Assembly (NCBI RefSeq): GCF_018138715.1
Contig: NZ_JAGSHX010000006.1
Location: 248,001 to 312,000, forward strand
Reading direction: 5' to 3'
Length of the DNA: 64,000 nucleotides
Source of the DNA: Streptomyces asiaticus
GTDB taxonomy: Bacteria > Actinomycetota > Actinomycetes > Streptomycetales > Streptomycetaceae
Every line of letters begins with the position of its first letter. Position 1 is the stretch's first letter. Positions 7,957 through 16,581 of the stretch are shown here, piece by piece. The notes beneath the pieces are model-generated. The model was not told the DNA's origin. It made no database searches and saw nothing but the letters and a program-made list of their open reading frames with translations. The position numbers were made by a program, and so were the translations under genes.

Positions 7957-9524
7957 CCGCCGTATCGGTGTCCGCCCCGCCCCTGCCCGTCGGGCCCACG
8001 GTCTCGGCCAACGTGGCCGCGCATCTCGCGGCGCTCGCGGACCGCCGCGGCTGGGCCGGCCGGGCCGCCTTTCTCGAGGGCCACCTGGTCTGGACCCACG
8101 GCGAGGTCCACGACCGAGCCGAGCGCGCGGCCACCGTGCTGGCGGACCGGGGGGTGGCGTCCGGTGACCGGGTGCTGCTGGCATTGCCCGACGGCATCAT
8201 GTGGGTGACCACGTTTCTGGCCGCCGCCCGGCTGGGCGCCGTGGCGGTGCTGGTCAACCCCGCGCTCACCGCCGACGACCACCGCTTCATGGCCGAGGAC
8301 TCGCGCGCCGCGCTGGCCGTCTCCGGGCCCGGTCTCCAGGACCACTTCGACGGCGTTCCCTGGCTCGGCGCCGACCAGTTGTCGGCCCTGACCGGCCCGC
8401 CCGCCACACTGGGCTCGGCGGCCCCGGCCCCGGCGGCCGAGCCGGTGACGGCCGCCACCCCGCTGTACCTCCAGTACACCTCCGGGACCACCGGCCGCCC
8501 CAAGGCGGTGGTCCACAGCCATGGCGATGTGGCCGCCTGTCACGACCTGGTCGGGCAGGAGGTGCTGGACATCGGTCCGGCGGACGTGTCGTTCTCGGTG
8601 TCCAAGCTGTTCTACGCCTACGGCTTCGGGAACGCCTTCGTCTTCCCCCTCTTCTCCGGGTCGGCCGCGGTGCTCACCCCGGACCACCCAGGCCCCGCCC
8701 TCATCGACGACCTCGTGGCCCGGCACCGGGTGACCCTGCTGTACTCGGTGCCGTCCTCGTACGCCGCCCTGGTGGACGAGCACGGCACCGGCCACACGGC
8801 CTGCTTCGGCTCCGTCCGCGCGGCGGTCAGCGCGGGCGAGGGGCTGCCGCCCGCCCTCGGTGAGCGGGTCGGTGAGCTGCTCGGCGCGCCGGTGCTGGAG
8901 CAGATCGGCTCCACCGAGGCGGGCCACGCCTTCTGCGCCAACACGGTGTGGGACAACGCCCCCGGCACCCTCGGCCGTCCGGTGCCCCGCTTCGAGCTGG
9001 AGCTACGGGACCGCGAGGGCGCGGTGGTGGCGGACGGCGCCGACGGCTCGGCCGAGGGCGAGCTGTGGGTGCGGGGCCCGACGGTGGTCACCGGCCGCCC
9101 GGAGGACGGCGGTTGGCTCGCCACCCGGGACCGGGCCCGGCGCGAGCGCGACGGGACCTATCGCCATCTGGGCCGGGTGGACGACCTGGAGATGGTCGGC
9201 GGGATCACCGTGTCGCCGCTGGAGGTCGAGGAGGTGCTGCGGCAGCACCCGTCAGTGCGGGAGGTGGCGGTGGCGGCCGTCCCCGACGAGCGGGGCGCCA
9301 CCCGGCTGCGCGCCTATGTCGTACCGGCGGGCGGCCCCGGCAACCCGCGAGGCCCGGACCGCCCGGCGCTGGACGAGGAGACGCTGACGGCCGATCTGAT
9401 CGCGCTGGCCCGGCGGCGGCTCGCCGCCTACAAGGCGCCGCGCACCGTGCGCCTGGTGGCCGCGCTGCCGCGCACCCCGACGGGGAAGCTGCGGCGCCAT
9501 GTCGTCCGCACCGGCCGCTGGTGA
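7953..9524 (+). CDS. Benzoate-CoA-ligase-like aryl-CoA ligase
   Basis: 523 residues, ANL superfamily. The P-loop is TSGTTGRPK (residues 176-184), the hinge region is YRHLGRVDDLEMVGG, and the C-terminal adenylation lysine is in PRTPTGKLRR (K512). The stretch SVSKLFYAYGFGNA followed by FPLFSG closely resembles BadA/HbaA-type benzoate-CoA ligases rather than acetyl- or fatty acyl-CoA ligases. GTG 7953 overlaps the pabAB stop, so production is coupled. With an upstream 4-aminobenzoate-forming enzyme, the natural guess for the substrate is 4-aminobenzoate or a hydroxylated derivative. That is inference from context. Confidence 0.87.
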   Translation: MTAVSVSAPPLPVGPTVSANVAAHLAALADRRGWAGRAAFLEGHLVWTHGEVHDRAERAATVLADRGVASGDRVLLALPDGIMWVTTFLAAARLGAVAVLVNPALTADDHRFMAEDSRAALAVSGPGLQDHFDGVPWLGADQLSALTGPPATLGSAAPAPAAEPVTAATPLYLQYTSGTTGRPKAVVHSHGDVAACHDLVGQEVLDIGPADVSFSVSKLFYAYGFGNAFVFPLFSGSAAVLTPDHPGPALIDDLVARHRVTLLYSVPSSYAALVDEHGTGHTACFGSVRAAVSAGEGLPPALGERVGELLGAPVLEQIGSTEAGHAFCANTVWDNAPGTLGRPVPRFELELRDREGAVVADGADGSAEGELWVRGPTVVTGRPEDGGWLATRDRARRERDGTYRHLGRVDDLEMVGGITVSPLEVEEVLRQHPSVREVAVAAVPDERGATRLRAYVVPAGGPGNPRGPDRPALDEETLTADLIALARRRLAAYKAPRTVRLVAALPRTPTGKLRRHVVRTGRW

Positions 9525-9598
9525 CCGGTCAAACCGGCTTGCCGAGCGCGCCCTGGCGCGCGGCCCCCTGACCGACTTCGAACGATGAGGACCTCGAT

Positions 9599-11188
9599 AT
9601 GTTGCAGCGGCTTCTCCCCGAGCGCGGGTTCTATCTGGGACTGATGTTCCAGGAGGCCGCGGCCCGGCACGGCAGGGTCAGGGTGACCCTGGACCGGCCA
9701 CTGGACGTCGCCCCCGACGCCGGTACCGACCTCGGATACACCGAACTGGCCGATCTGGTGGACGACCTGGCCGCCCGGCTGTGGTCGGCGGGGGTGCGCC
9801 CGAGTGAGCATGTGGCGATCCTCAAGGGCGACAACGTCGACATCGTGCTGCTGACCTGTGCCGTCTCCAGGATCGGCGCGGTCCCGGCGCTGCTGTCGCC
9901 CTCCCTGGACGGACAGGTGGCCGCGGTGCTGCTGGACCGGCTGCACGCCCCCTGGCTGATCACCGACCGGGCGACCCTGGAGTCCACGCTGAGCACGGTG
10001 GACACCACCCTGGCCCGGGGCGTGCTGACAGTGGACGAGGCGCCCGGGAACACCATCGCGCTGGCCGCCCTCGCCGGGGTGCCGCGCCGCCCGGCCATCC
10101 GGCTCCACCCCCGGGAGCCCTCGCTGATCACCCACAGCTCGGGGACCACCGGGATACCGAAGCTGGCCGTGCACTGCCCGCACACCATGTGGAACCGGCT
10201 GGTGCCCCAGCAGGCGCTGGGCCGGGCCACCCGCGGGGAGGCGGCCGCGCTGCACATGTCGTTCGTCCACTCCCGCTTCTACCATCTGCTGGGCGTACTG
10301 CTGCACTTCGGCAGCCCGCTGCTGCTGCTCGTCGACCCCGACCCGGCCCACGCCGGCCCGCTGCTGGCGGCGCACCGCCCCGGCATCGTGGAGACGCATC
10401 CCAACACCTATGTGCTGTGGGAGGACCTGGCCGACGCGCCGAACGGCCCGCTGTCCAACGTCCGGGCGTACGGCTCCACGTTCGACGCCATCCACCCCCG
10501 TACGGTGCGGCGGCTGCTCGCCGCGTCCCGGCGCCGCGACCCCCGGCTGATGCAGCTGTACGGGCAGAGCGAGACCGGGCCCATCGCCTTCGGCTGGTAC
10601 ACCCGGCGGGGCGCGGACCGGGTGGAGGCACGGCGGGTGGGCACCGGCATCCCCGGCTTCACCCGGATCCGGGTGGTGGACGAGCGGGGCCGCACGTGCC
10701 CGCCGGGTGCGACGGGGGCCATCGAGGCCCGCACCCGCGGCCGGATCCTCACCTATCTCGGCGCGCCGGAGAGTTACGCCCGGCAGGTGGACCGGGGCTG
10801 GTGGCGGATGGGTGACATGGGCTACCGCGACCGGTGGGGCGCGCTGTATCTGCTGGACCGCGAGGTGGACCAGATCTCCACCGTGGACAGCACCCTGGAG
10901 ATGGAGGACGAGCTGCTGTCGCGGTTCGCCGACCTCCGCGAAGTGATCATCGTCCACGGTCCCGGGCGGGAGCCGGTACCAGTGGTGTGCACCCGGGGGA
11001 ACGAGCCGCTGGACCCCGACAGCTGGCGGCGGGCGACCGAGGATCTCCCGGCGCTGGCCGAGCCGGTGCAGTGCCGCTTCGAGGATCTGCCGCGCACGGC
11101 CACCTGGAAGATCAAACGGCTGGAGATCGCCCGGCAGCTCGCCGCGGGTGAGCTGCCCACCCTGTCCACCGCACCGGTCGGTGGCTGA
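9599..11188 (+). CDS. Second adenylate-forming enzyme (acyl-CoA synthetase-like), divergent C-terminus
   Basis: 529 residues, ANL superfamily. The P-loop THSSGTTGIPK and the YGQSETG adenine motif are intact. The C-terminal region is unusual: the GRxDD hinge is replaced by LDREVDQIS, and the usual GK before the terminal helix is WK (TWKIKR, K504), keeping the lysine. An FVHSRFYHLLGV segment suggests a substrate pocket unlike that of the first ligase. ATG 9599 has GAGGA upstream. It might load an acyl carrier, form an amide, or activate a second acid; no carrier protein is visible in the cluster. Confidence 0.82.
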   Translation: MLQRLLPERGFYLGLMFQEAAARHGRVRVTLDRPLDVAPDAGTDLGYTELADLVDDLAARLWSAGVRPSEHVAILKGDNVDIVLLTCAVSRIGAVPALLSPSLDGQVAAVLLDRLHAPWLITDRATLESTLSTVDTTLARGVLTVDEAPGNTIALAALAGVPRRPAIRLHPREPSLITHSSGTTGIPKLAVHCPHTMWNRLVPQQALGRATRGEAAALHMSFVHSRFYHLLGVLLHFGSPLLLLVDPDPAHAGPLLAAHRPGIVETHPNTYVLWEDLADAPNGPLSNVRAYGSTFDAIHPRTVRRLLAASRRRDPRLMQLYGQSETGPIAFGWYTRRGADRVEARRVGTGIPGFTRIRVVDERGRTCPPGATGAIEARTRGRILTYLGAPESYARQVDRGWWRMGDMGYRDRWGALYLLDREVDQISTVDSTLEMEDELLSRFADLREVIIVHGPGREPVPVVCTRGNEPLDPDSWRRATEDLPALAEPVQCRFEDLPRTATWKIKRLEIARQLAAGELPTLSTAPVGG

Positions 11189-11189
11189 C

Positions 11190-12407
11190 ATGGCGGCGGG
11201 TGAGGACGGCGGGCCGGTTCTGGTGGTGGGCGCCGGGCCGGTCGGGATGACGGCGGCGCTCACCCTGCGCGCCGCCGGGCTGCCGGTCCTGGTGCTGGAG
11301 GCCGGGGCGCGGGACCGGGTGCGCCCCGGGAGCCGCGCGCTGTTCGTGCACCGGCGGTCGCTGCGGCTGCTGGAGCGGGCCCGCCCGGGGCTGGGCGCGC
11401 GGATCGCGGCGTACGGAACCACCTGGCGCACCCGGCGCACCCTCTACCGCGGCCGCGAGGTGTTCGCGCAGACCTTTCCGCGGGCCTCCGGGGACGACGG
11501 GGCCGCGGCCCTGCCCGCGTTCACCAGTCTGCGTCAGGTGGACACCGAGCGGTTCCTGCACGAGGCGTGCGCGGAGGCGGGCGTCGAGTTCCGCTTCGAC
11601 GCCGAGGTGAACGAGGTGCGCGCGGACGGCGACGGGGTGACGGTGACCGCGAAGAACGGCGGGAGCTGGACGGCCCGCCATGTCATCGCCGCCGACGGGG
11701 CCCGTTCGGGGGTGCGCGGGGCGCTGGGCATCCCGCTGGAGGGCACCCGGTCCGACGGCTATCACGTGGTCGTGGACGTGGCGGATCCGCCGGGCGGCGA
11801 CCTGCCGGTGGAGCGGGTCTTCCACTACGAGCACCCCGGCACCGGCGGCCGCACCGTGCTGCGGGTGCCGTTCACCGGGGGCTTCCAGATCGATCTACAG
11901 TGCCGCGCCGACGATCCGCCGGAGTCCTTCGCCACCGAGAAGGCGCTGCGCCGCTGGCTGCCCCGGCTGGTGGGCGAGGACTGCGCCCACCGGGTGCTGT
12001 GGGTGTCGCGGTACCACTTCCTGCGCAAGGTCGCCGCGTCGTTCGCGGATCCGTCCGGCCGGGTGCTGCTGGCGGGCGAGGCGGCGCATCTCTTCCCGCC
12101 CTTCGGGGCCCGAGGCATGAACAGCGGGATCGCGGACGCCGTCGCGGCGGCGGAGGCGGTGTCGGCGGCATGCTCCGAGCCATCGCGGGGACCCGCGACG
12201 GTGGCCGGGTACGCCTCCGCCCGCCGGAGCGCGGCCCTCTACAACAGCGAGGCCGCCGGTGCGGCCCTGGACCATCTGCGGCCCCGGCCGTGGAAGCGGG
12301 CGACCCAGCGCGCGGCGGCCGCCCTGTCCCCGGTGGTCCCCCGCTGCGGGGAGTGGCTGGAAAACGCCCCCTACGGCCCCCGGGGCGGTCCGGCGCGCGG
12401 CTATTGA
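11190..12407 (+). CDS. FAD-dependent aromatic hydroxylase (UbiH / p-hydroxybenzoate hydroxylase type)
   Basis: 405 residues, group A flavoprotein monooxygenase. The N-terminal Rossmann motif is VVGAGPVGMTAAL. The DG motif is AADGARSGVRG. The FAD ribityl motif reads AGEAAHLFPPFGARGMN, with Glu where most relatives have Asp (GDAAH). TLRQVDTERFL-type spacing fits a substrate-binding region. ATG 11190 lies two bases past the preceding stop; GTG 11181 is the alternative and overlaps it. In this cluster the obvious substrate is an aminobenzoate or its CoA ester, but nothing in the sequence proves that. Confidence 0.87.
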   Translation: MAAGEDGGPVLVVGAGPVGMTAALTLRAAGLPVLVLEAGARDRVRPGSRALFVHRRSLRLLERARPGLGARIAAYGTTWRTRRTLYRGREVFAQTFPRASGDDGAAALPAFTSLRQVDTERFLHEACAEAGVEFRFDAEVNEVRADGDGVTVTAKNGGSWTARHVIAADGARSGVRGALGIPLEGTRSDGYHVVVDVADPPGGDLPVERVFHYEHPGTGGRTVLRVPFTGGFQIDLQCRADDPPESFATEKALRRWLPRLVGEDCAHRVLWVSRYHFLRKVAASFADPSGRVLLAGEAAHLFPPFGARGMNSGIADAVAAAEAVSAACSEPSRGPATVAGYASARRSAALYNSEAAGAALDHLRPRPWKRATQRAAAALSPVVPRCGEWLENAPYGPRGGPARGY

Positions 12408-12527
12408 CCGGCAATCCAGCGAGCGCGGCTAGGAACCCGGCCGGACAACGGAACAAACGGAACACCGCAATGCGGACGCAGGACACCGGGCAACGGCATC
12501 GGACGACGAGCACATCGGGACGGAGAC

Positions 12528-13373
12528 GTGGAAGCGGACATGGTCGCCACACAGAACATCGGTCACGCCGACGCGTCGGACCAGAAGCAGTGGACGCTGA
12601 TGTGGCGCGAGGACGGCGGACTGATGCCCTCCCGAGCGGTGCCGGACAGCGCGCTGCTGGCCGCCGACTCCTGGCTGGTCGACGACGGGCGGGTGCGCGG
12701 GCTCGACCGCCACCGCCGCCGGTTCGTCGCCGCGTGCGTCGAGGCGAGCGGCGACTCCCCCGCCCGGATCGAGAGCTTCTGGCGCGACGCGATCGCCGCC
12801 CTGCCCCGCACCGAGCGCTGGTTCCCCCGGGTCGAGCTGGCCGGTCCGGAACCGGCCCGGCTGTTCCTGCGGGTCCGGCCCGCGCCGCCGCGGACGGTCA
12901 ATGTGACCGTATGCCTGACCGAGGAGTTCGACCCGCGGTCGCATCCCCGCCGCACCGGCCCGGACCTCTCCCTCCTGGCGCACCTCCGGGACCGGGCCGC
13001 CGCCCGTGGCGCGCAGGAGCTGCTGCTCACCACCCCCGCCGGGCTGGTGCTCGAGGGCACCGCGGCGAGCGTTCTGTGGTGGGAGGACGACGTGCTGTGT
13101 CTGCCGCCCCCGGAGCTTCCGCTGCTGGCCGGTGTGACCTCGGCCCTGATCCAGGACCGGGCGGCCGAGCTGGGCGTCCGCACCGAGCACCGCCGACGCA
13201 CCGTGCAGGAGCTGGACGGCCGTGAGGTGTGGCTGGTCAACGCGGTGCACGGGATCCGCCCGGTGACCGCGTGGCTGGGCCGCCCGCTGCGGGCGGGCCC
13301 GGCGCTGCGCGCCGCCTCCTGGCAGACCTGGCTCGACGGCGTTCCCGACCCCCTGATCGCCCGGGTCCCCTGA
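12528..13373 (+). CDS. Class IV aminotransferase / aminodeoxychorismate-lyase-like protein lacking the PLP lysine
   Basis: 281 residues with the fold-type IV pattern: an N-terminal alpha/beta domain, a linker, LVLEGTAASVLWW (E176) and LPLLAGVTSALIQ, ending in VNAVHGIRPV. In this fold the Schiff-base lysine lies about 33-34 residues before the conserved EG. Here that position is T143, within HPRRTGPDL. The only lysine in the whole protein is K20, near the N-terminus and outside the fold. So it either works without a PLP aldimine or is a non-catalytic relative of PabC. GTG 12528 has GGAG five bases upstream. No other ADC lyase is present in the window. Confidence 0.83.
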   Translation: MEADMVATQNIGHADASDQKQWTLMWREDGGLMPSRAVPDSALLAADSWLVDDGRVRGLDRHRRRFVAACVEASGDSPARIESFWRDAIAALPRTERWFPRVELAGPEPARLFLRVRPAPPRTVNVTVCLTEEFDPRSHPRRTGPDLSLLAHLRDRAAARGAQELLLTTPAGLVLEGTAASVLWWEDDVLCLPPPELPLLAGVTSALIQDRAAELGVRTEHRRRTVQELDGREVWLVNAVHGIRPVTAWLGRPLRAGPALRAASWQTWLDGVPDPLIARVP

Positions 13374-13446
13374 CCGCGACTGACCGCCACCGACCGCGAC
13401 TGACGCCACTGACCGCGACCGACCGCGACGAAACGGAGTTTCACCG

Positions 13447-13944
13447 ATGACGACGACCACCCCGGCCCGCACCACCGCCCGGCTGGATCTGAAGGGCCTC
13501 GCCCCCGAGGTGTCCGCCGCGATGGGCGAGCTGCACCGGACGGCGGTGCGGGCCGCCCGGGCGGCGGGGGTCGAGCCAGAGCTGCTGGAGCTGGTCAGGA
13601 TCCGTGCCTCGCAGCTCAACGGCTGCGCCTTCTGCCTGGACATGCACACCAAGGACGCCCGAGCCCAGGGCGAGACCGAACAGCGGATCCACACCCTCGC
13701 CGCCTGGCGGGAGACCCCGTTCTTCACCGAGCGGGAGCGGGCCGCGCTCGCGCTGACCGAGGCGGTGACCTCGATCCAGGACGGCCATGTGCCGGACGAG
13801 GTCTACGCGGCCGTCCGCGAGGTCTTCGACGAACCGCAGGTGGCGGCCGTGATCTGGGCCGCCGTCGTGATCAACGCCTACAACCGCACGGCGATCAGCG
13901 CGCGGATGGTGCCCGGCGCCTATCAGCCCGCCCCGCGCACCTGA
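13447..13944 (+). CDS. AhpD-like / carboxymuconolactone decarboxylase family protein
   Basis: 165 residues, all-helical CMD/AhpD core with the CxxC and downstream histidine: NGCAFCLDMHTKDA. The family includes alkylhydroperoxide reductases and gamma-carboxymuconolactone decarboxylases. The CxxC-H form suggests a thiol peroxidase/disulfide reductase. ATG 13447 follows ACGGAG. It is the last gene of the pabAB set, after a short repetitive gap (13374-13440) of ACCGCGAC-like units. It may protect the pathway from peroxide made by the flavin hydroxylase. That is inference. Confidence 0.85.
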   Translation: MTTTTPARTTARLDLKGLAPEVSAAMGELHRTAVRAARAAGVEPELLELVRIRASQLNGCAFCLDMHTKDARAQGETEQRIHTLAAWRETPFFTERERAALALTEAVTSIQDGHVPDEVYAAVREVFDEPQVAAVIWAAVVINAYNRTAISARMVPGAYQPAPRT

Positions 13945-13998
13945 CCCCGACGCCCGCGCGACCGCGCACCGGCGTCAGCACCCGCTGGAGGCCAGACC

Positions 13999-14613
13999 AT
14001 GAACACCCACGGACCGCGACGCGTATTCGGGCCGCGTCCGCCCCTGCTCAAGCGTCCGGCCAGGGGGCCCAACCCGCTGCGCCGCCGGACGGACCGGATA
14101 CAGACCTGGTGCACCGTGCTGTTCGCGCTGATCCTCGTGGTCGGGCTGCCGGCCGCCGCGATCAGCGCGGGATACGCGGCACACGCCTCCCAGATGCGCG
14201 TCGTGGCCGCCGAGACCTCGGCTCGGCACCAGATCACCGCACGGCTCGCCGATGCCACCCCCGGCCCGGCCCGCAGCGATGTGCGGGAGCCGCGGCAGGC
14301 GCGGGTGCGCTGGGTCGCGGACGACGGTGAGCGCCATACGGGCACCGCCACGGTGGCGGGCGAGGGCGACTCCGGGGACGAGGTACGGGTCTGGGTGAAC
14401 CGCGAGGGCACCCTGGCGCAGCCGCCCTCCTCCCCGTCGACCGCGCGGACCATGGGCTGGTTCACCGGCTGTATCACCGCGGCGACGGTGGCCGCGCTCG
14501 CGTTCACGGGACGGGCCCGGATCCGGCGGGCCCTGGACCGCAGGCGTTACGCCCGATGGGAGGCAGAGTGGAAGGTGGTGGAACCCGCGTGGTCCGGCAG
14601 GAACCGCCGCTGA
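13999..14613 (+). CDS. Rv1733c-family membrane protein
   Basis: 204 residues. A basic N-terminus (about 1-35) is followed by a transmembrane helix (about 37-58), an extracytoplasmic domain of about 90 residues with the VRWVADDGERHTG and VWVNREGTLAQPP pattern, a second helix (about 150-170) and a basic tail ending WEAEWKVVEPAW. This is the layout of the Rv1733c family, common in Streptomyces and mycobacteria; the function is unknown. GGAGG lies eight bases before ATG 13999. It probably does not belong to the preceding cluster. Confidence 0.8.
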   Translation: MNTHGPRRVFGPRPPLLKRPARGPNPLRRRTDRIQTWCTVLFALILVVGLPAAAISAGYAAHASQMRVVAAETSARHQITARLADATPGPARSDVREPRQARVRWVADDGERHTGTATVAGEGDSGDEVRVWVNREGTLAQPPSSPSTARTMGWFTGCITAATVAALAFTGRARIRRALDRRRYARWEAEWKVVEPAWSGRNRR

Positions 14614-14641
14614 GCGGGGCTCCGGCCGCCACCACGGGGTC

Positions 14642-14669
14642 CGGCCGCTTCTGGCGCCAGAAGCGGCCG
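14642..14669 (+). promoter_or_regulatory. 28-bp perfect palindrome without loop
   Basis: Two fully complementary 14-base halves meet with no spacer, centred on GGCGCC; each half carries CCGCTTCTGG. It lies between the Rv1733c-type gene (28 bases past its stop) and the DUF1876 gene (22 bases before its start). The absence of a loop suits a protein-binding site at least as well as a terminator. Confidence 0.6.
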
Positions 14670-14690
14670 TCAGAAGGTGAGGAGCAGACC

Positions 14691-14981
14691 ATGTCGCACA
14701 CAGTGGAGTGGAAGGTCCACCTCTACCTCTCCGAGGACGAGGGGCGGACCAGGGCGCGGGTGGAGCTGGACACCGGGGCCACGGCGCTCACCGGCCGGGG
14801 ACTGGCCCGGTGCAACCCGGACGACGAGGACGTGCCCGTGATCGGCGATGAGCTCGCGGCCGGGCGGGCGCTCAGCGATCTGGGGCAGCAGCTGGTACAG
14901 GCCGCCGAGCACGACCTGGAGAGCGTCGGCGCGCCCCCGTCCTCGCGCAGACCACGGCCCGGCTACGGCTGGATCGCCTGA
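14691..14981 (+). CDS. DUF1876 (dsRBD-like fold) small protein
   Basis: 96 residues. It opens MSHTVEWKVHLYLSEDEGRT and contains the conserved GRGLARCNPDD and IGDELAAGRAL segments of DUF1876, a family with a double-stranded-RNA-binding-like fold and several copies per Streptomyces genome. GAGGAG lies about seven bases before ATG 14691. Function unknown. The last 15 residues are Pro/Arg-rich. Confidence 0.85.
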   Translation: MSHTVEWKVHLYLSEDEGRTRARVELDTGATALTGRGLARCNPDDEDVPVIGDELAAGRALSDLGQQLVQAAEHDLESVGAPPSSRRPRPGYGWIA

Positions 14982-15078
14982 GGGAGGTCGTGCGTCGGCC
15001 GACGGCCGTCCCCGCCGTACCGGATGACCGGGGTGGAAACCCGACCACCCAGCACTGGCCATTATTTATGAATACATC

Positions 15079-15107
15079 TTGACAGCCCGTTGGCGCCCCC
15101 GGACGAT
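15079..15107 (+). promoter_or_regulatory. Candidate sigma-70-type promoter
   Basis: TTGACA at 15079-15084, a 17-base spacer, then GACGAT at 15102-15107, inside an AT-rich island unusual for this region. It would give a leader of about 50 bases for the glycosidase-like gene at 15162. Confidence 0.45.
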
Positions 15108-15161
15108 GAACCGATCTCTCATCTCTGTCACCGCCGAGCCGCCGACCGCGGGGAGTCCCCT

Positions 15162-16418
15162 GTGACGCTGTCGCCGCATCTGCCGGACAAACTGACCATC
15201 TCGCTGTGGGACTTCAGCTGGTACACCCGCACCGGCCCGGATGAGCCCTTCGCCGATCTCGACCGCGCCTTCGAGGATGCCGTGGCCCGCGGCTACAACA
15301 CGGTGCGTATCTGCGCCATGCCGTTCCTGCTCTTCGGCTCCCGGCTGGATACGACCAGGCTGCGGCCGTCGGCGCTGGGCGGCGCGTACGGGCAGCGGAT
15401 GCGCTGGTACGACCTGGGCGGCGGGGGCGAGATCGACGGACGGGCGTGGCTGCGCGAGCTGTTCGAGGCGGCCCTGCGCCATGACTGCTTCGTCATCCTC
15501 TCCAGCTGGGAGTACCAGCAGAGCCCGTCGTTCGGCGAGGACCGGGCCTGGTTCGACGCGCTGATGGCCGTCGACCCCGAGCGGCGCGCCGAAGTGCTCG
15601 CGGACGCGCTGGCCGATCTGATCGACTTCCTGGTGATCCACGGTCTGGACGACCGGATCGCCTTCACCGAGCTGCACAACGAGGTCCAGGGCAGCCGGCT
15701 CACCGAAGGGCTGGACGGCGCGGACAAGGTCGTCGCCCTGCGGCCGCGGCTGGAGCGGGGGATCGCCCGGTTCAAGGAGCGCCACCCGAACCGGCCGGTC
15801 ACGGTCAACTACGCCAAGGTGCCGGTCGGTTCGCTGCGCGGGGTCCCGCGCGAGGTGGATGTGGCGGTCTTCCACCCGTATGTCTACGGGGTGCTGGACG
15901 AGCTGCTGACCACCTTCGCCGTCCGCGACCGGGCCCGCCCCTTCCCCCAGGAGGCGGTCCGCCGGGAGCTGCTGCGCCCCGGCGCCCCCGATCTGGCCGA
16001 CTGGGCCCCTCCGCCGGGCGATCGCTGGCGGCTGGAGGCCACCACGGTCGGCCCCCGGGAGATCTACGTCCACGACTGGTGCGACCCCGACCGCTGGGAC
16101 GCCTGGCTGTACGACCGCTACGCCGTGCACCGGCTGGCGATGGACCAGCGGCTGGTCACCTGGATCGAGGCGGCCGCGGACTGGGCGGCTGCGAGCGGGG
16201 TCCCGCTGGTCTTCGGCGAGGGCTGGATCGGCTACACCCCGCTGCACGGGACCTTCGAGGAGGGCCCGGTGGGGGCCGCGTTCTGCCGTCGCGCGGTCGA
16301 GGAGTCGGCACGGGTGGGCGCGTGGGGCGCGGTGGTGTGCTCCAACGCGGCGCCCCAGCACCCGATGTGGCAGGACATCGCGCTCCAGCGGGAGTGCAAC
16401 GCGGCGCTGCGCGGCTGA
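15162..16418 (+). CDS. Cellulase-like glycoside hydrolase (clan GH-A TIM barrel, PF12876-like)
   Basis: 418 residues with no signal peptide, so probably cytoplasmic. It begins with the TIM-barrel strand LTISLWDFSWYTRTGP. FTELHNEVQ has the Asn-Glu pair of a clan A acid/base, and VFGEGWIGY carries a candidate nucleophile glutamate near the C-terminus. The substrate is unknown. GTG 15162 follows GGGGAG; an upstream in-frame ATG at 15090 would add 24 residues unlike the domain. The next gene is a transporter followed by anhydro-MurNAc kinase, so an intracellular sugar or glycoside may be involved, but a hairpin separates them. Confidence 0.72.
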   Translation: MTLSPHLPDKLTISLWDFSWYTRTGPDEPFADLDRAFEDAVARGYNTVRICAMPFLLFGSRLDTTRLRPSALGGAYGQRMRWYDLGGGGEIDGRAWLRELFEAALRHDCFVILSSWEYQQSPSFGEDRAWFDALMAVDPERRAEVLADALADLIDFLVIHGLDDRIAFTELHNEVQGSRLTEGLDGADKVVALRPRLERGIARFKERHPNRPVTVNYAKVPVGSLRGVPREVDVAVFHPYVYGVLDELLTTFAVRDRARPFPQEAVRRELLRPGAPDLADWAPPPGDRWRLEATTVGPREIYVHDWCDPDRWDAWLYDRYAVHRLAMDQRLVTWIEAAADWAAASGVPLVFGEGWIGYTPLHGTFEEGPVGAAFCRRAVEESARVGAWGAVVCSNAAPQHPMWQDIALQRECNAALRG

Positions 16419-16484
16419 GCGGGCCCCTACGGCGCCTCGGGCCCGTACGGCAACCTCGGGACCGTACCGGATCTGCCCGGACCT

Positions 16485-16508
16485 CGAGCGCCGCTGGAGC
16501 CGCGCTCG
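16485..16508 (+). terminator. Possible hairpin terminator
   Basis: Arms CGAGCGC and GCGCTCG separated by ten bases, 66 bases past the glycosidase stop. The stem is short, so the call is modest. Confidence 0.4.
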
Positions 16509-16581
16509 CACCGGTAACCGCGCTCCCTGACGGGTACGGACATCACATCCCCTTGGCGGTGACGGCTGAAAGGGCCCGGAT

